DNA of 25,958 bases from JAOAIV01 sp038849555. Its GTDB lineage: Archaea; Thermoproteota; Bathyarchaeia; Bathyarchaeales; Bathycorpusculaceae. The notes under the pieces were generated by a model. That model saw only the letters and a program-made list of their open reading frames with translations. It did no database searches and had not been told where the DNA came from. A program made the translations under genes and the position numbers. The stretch is from the NCBI GenBank assembly GCA_038849555.1, contig JAWCMT010000023.1:1-25958 (forward strand), given 5' to 3'. Positions 24,085 through 25,958 of the stretch are shown here, in pieces. Within the stretch, counting starts at the first letter, position 1, and each line of letters starts with the position of its first letter.

Positions 24085-24376
24085 CTCAAATTAGCCAGAT
24101 AACATTTATGAAAAGGAAATACGTATTTGGAGTTCTTTGAACGTGCTGCCGTTTTTCCATATTCCATTGAATAATTTTTGGTTTTAAACGGCATGGGCAC
24201 CTTTTGGATCTAGAAAACCCTTTTGGAAACTGCTGTAACAAGCTTTCATTTTGGCTTGTGTTCTTTTGCCTTTGGTCTTGGATTGTTGGCAGTTTTTAGG
24301 TTTCGCTAATTACAACCAATAGTGTATCTTAATACACAATATTTTTATATTCTGACTCCGAATTAAAAAAGAGTGC

Positions 24377-24763
24377 ATGCGAGGCAAGAGCACCATGGGA
24401 ACCGTCCTCGTAGTAGATGATGCCAAATTCATGAGAGCAGTACTCTCAAAAATCATCATAGAATCCGGACACAAAGTAATAGCCGAAGCATCAAACGGCG
24501 ACGAAGCCATACAAAAATTCCAACAAACAAAACCCGACCTAGTCCTCATGGACATAGTCATGCCACCAGGAACAAAAGCAAAAGACGGCATTGAAGCCCT
24601 AAAACAAATAGTAACAGCACATCCCTCAGCAAAAATTGTGATGGTCAGCTCTTACGGTCAGCAAGCGCTAATAACTGAAGCACTCAAAGCAGGCGCCAAA
24701 GACTTCATTGTAAAACCATTCCAACCCGAGAAAGTAATGGAAGCACTAGCCAAGTACTGCTGA
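24377..24763 (+). CDS. cheY: CheY-like response regulator
   Basis: A single-domain receiver of 128 residues from the ATG at 24377; the ATG at 24395 (MGTVLVVDDAKFMR) is an equally good start. The receiver residues are present: acidic pair D14/D15, phosphoacceptor D59 (LVLMDIVMP), the switch Ser at about 91 (VMVSSYG), and K113 (FIVKPFQP). Between MP and DGIEAL there are six residues (PGTKAK) where CheY usually has two, a four-residue insertion in the loop after the phosphorylated Asp. It heads a cheY-cheD-cheC operon and would carry the chemotaxis signal to the archaellum motor. A TATA-like TTTTTATAT at about 24341-24349 suggests a very short leader. Confidence 0.92.
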   Translation: MRGKSTMGTVLVVDDAKFMRAVLSKIIIESGHKVIAEASNGDEAIQKFQQTKPDLVLMDIVMPPGTKAKDGIEALKQIVTAHPSAKIVMVSSYGQQALITEALKAGAKDFIVKPFQPEKVMEALAKYC

Positions 24764-24774
24764 GGAACAAACAT

Positions 24775-25404
24775 TTGACAACTAACATGGCAAATCAGCC
24801 AGAAGTAAGATTAGACACGACAATGCCGTTAAACAGCATCAGGGAATTGTCACGGCTACCCGAACAGCTAATCACACATGCACCGCCTGCAACAAAACAG
24901 CTAGCAGGCATACAACTGCATTCACCCATACAAGAAGTGCGTGTAGCAATGGCCGAAATGAAAGTCGAAAGTAGACCAATCAAATTAGTTACCAACGTCG
25001 GGTCATGTGTAGCCCTATGTCTATATGACCCAATAAACAGGTGCGGTGGATTAGCACATATTATGCTTCCAGGCGCCATACTCAAGTCGCATAATTCCGT
25101 TCCATGCAAATTTGCCGACACTGCCGTTCCCGCCTTAGCAGCGGCTGTGCGAGAAATCAGCGGAAAAGACACATTACTTTCTGCCAAAATAGCAGGCGGC
25201 GCCAACATACTTTCAAATTTAAGCAACACCGACCAGACCATCGGCATGAGGAATGTCGCCGCAGTCAAAGCAGCATTAAGCGACAACAAAATCAATTTAG
25301 TTGCTGAAGATGTCGGCGGCTCATATGGCCGCAGGATTGAATTTAGCATCAGAACTGGAATTGTGACAATTCGCCATTCTAACGGAGTGATTAAGGAGTT
25401 ATGA
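24775..25404 (+). CDS. cheD: Chemoreceptor glutamine deamidase CheD
   Basis: CheD deamidates glutamines of chemoreceptors and is regulated by CheC. In this 209-residue protein the CheD domain (about 52-209) has catalytic C78 in NVGSCVALCLYDP and H95 in GLAHIMLP, then AKIAGGANIL, IGMRNVAAVKAAL and DVGGSYGRRIEFSIRTG, all standard. The first ~50 residues (from TTG 24775) are an extra polar segment absent from most CheD proteins; an ATG four codons in gives nearly the same protein. TGAGGA just upstream supports the TTG. It starts 11 bases after cheY and overlaps cheC by four bases. Confidence 0.93.
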   Translation: MTTNMANQPEVRLDTTMPLNSIRELSRLPEQLITHAPPATKQLAGIQLHSPIQEVRVAMAEMKVESRPIKLVTNVGSCVALCLYDPINRCGGLAHIMLPGAILKSHNSVPCKFADTAVPALAAAVREISGKDTLLSAKIAGGANILSNLSNTDQTIGMRNVAAVKAALSDNKINLVAEDVGGSYGRRIEFSIRTGIVTIRHSNGVIKEL

Positions 25405-25958
25405 GACTGAGAAGACAGAAGAAATCAAGCACCGCAGCAGAAAACAAAAATTTAAGAGTCCTCCTTGAAATCGGCAGCCTCGGCGCAAAACATGCTGCAG
25501 CCTCGTTGTCAGAGATTCTTAAGCAGCCAGTAAGCGTAGATATACCGCGCGTTGGCACGATTCCTCAAGGCATGTTGCCAAAGTTTTACCACGGTCAAAA
25601 TATGCCTGCAACTGCAGTTTACATACACCTCGTAGAAAAAGTAGAGTGCCACTTTCTGTTTATTTTTGAAATGCTTGAATTAAAAGAGATTACGGCGCTT
25701 ATGACAAAGAGTCTTTCTCAAACTGAACAAGCATCTTCTATCGAGTTATCCGCAATCGAAGAACTTGGCAATATTCTTATAGGATCTTTTCTTACCGCAA
25801 TTTCTGATTACATAGGAATAAACCTTGTTTCTTCTCCACCCCTATTAGTAGGCGCTCCTTTCGATTCCATAATTAACGATTTTGTGAAAAAATTATCCTC
25901 AACTACTGGCGAAGCCTTAGTTTTTGATACTTGCTTCAAGCGTAAAGGCTGTTATTTC
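25401..25958 (+). CDS. cheC: CheC-like phosphatase (partial, runs off right edge)
   Basis: Starts at ATG 25401, overlapping the cheD stop (ATGA); 186 codons lie in the window with no stop. CheC/CheX/FliY proteins dephosphorylate CheY-P and bind CheD. The two pseudo-symmetric active-site helices carry ExxN motifs: the first reads LLEIGSLGAKHAAASLSEIL (E23 present, but the usual Asn is S26), the second AIEELGNILIGSFLTAIS (E121 and N124 intact). The protein is therefore likely a CheC with one degenerate site. VGTIPQG and the FLFIFE strand are also family-like. Its position after cheY and cheD supports the assignment. Confidence 0.88.
   Translation, partial: MRLRRQKKSSTAAENKNLRVLLEIGSLGAKHAAASLSEILKQPVSVDIPRVGTIPQGMLPKFYHGQNMPATAVYIHLVEKVECHFLFIFEMLELKEITALMTKSLSQTEQASSIELSAIEELGNILIGSFLTAISDYIGINLVSSPPLLVGAPFDSIINDFVKKLSSTTGEALVFDTCFKRKGCYF

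Noticed and set aside
24200..24227. CCTTTTGGA direct repeat as a CRISPR or mobile-element remnant
   Set aside because: Only two 9-bp copies, no spacer pattern, no inverted terminal repeats and no transposase nearby.
24795..25349. 184-codon minus-strand frame opposite cheD
   Set aside because: cheD has full family motifs on the plus strand; the reverse frame has no domain or ribosome binding site.

Overview
The window looks like chromosomal DNA from an uncultured archaeon, most plausibly a Bathyarchaeia-type (MCG) lineage. The archaeal markers are a family B DNA polymerase, an archaeal DnaG, a protein disulfide oxidoreductase, a TrmB-family regulator, TATA-box promoters just upstream of genes, frequent GTG/TTG starts and cell-surface PQQ-like beta-propeller proteins. 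The phylum is an inference from gene content. No tRNA, rRNA, CRISPR array or insertion sequence is visible. A run of ten Ns (10825-10834) marks an assembly gap.

Layout. 1-2704: a redox and oxygen-defence block, with a tandem-thioredoxin oxidoreductase and a CxxC-rich DUF166-like protein on the minus strand, divergent from an OsmC-like peroxidase overlapping a flavodiiron protein. 2964-6421: an information-processing pair, a B-family DNA polymerase convergent with archaeal DnaG; their stop codons overlap. 6464-7162: a possible small RNA region and a zinc-ribbon membrane protein. 7293-9506: CTP synthase and a small HExxH protein. 9668-12128: a secreted, membrane-anchored beta-propeller protein split by the gap. 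12528-15398: a TrmB-like regulator, a flippase-like membrane protein, a RimI/Ard1-like acetyltransferase and a small basic protein. 15417-18477 (minus): a membrane protein with a helix-hairpin-helix domain, malic enzyme and a bacterial-type class II fructose-bisphosphate aldolase. 18649-19811: a small conserved protein, RNase HI and a glyoxalase-like protein. 20026-22832: an ABC importer with a fused double permease and an ATPase but no binding protein. 22829-23991 (minus): a secreted anchored protein and a coiled-coil protein. 24377-25958: a chemotaxis operon cheY-cheD-cheC cut by the window end.

How they fit together: the metabolic genes suggest an anaerobic organism that has sugar-phosphate and C4-acid metabolism, guards against oxygen with flavodiiron and OsmC proteins, and is motile or at least has a chemotaxis adaptation module. 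The strongest unusual observation is that the B-family polymerase keeps all its polymerase motifs but has lost every acidic catalytic residue of the three proofreading exonuclease motifs. Other points of interest are dnaG lacking a normal start codon where homology says it begins, an 18-bp near-identical repeat flanking the beta-propeller and TrmB-like genes that could be a shared operator, a CheY with a loop insertion beside its phosphoacceptor, and an unusual leader in front of the ABC permease.
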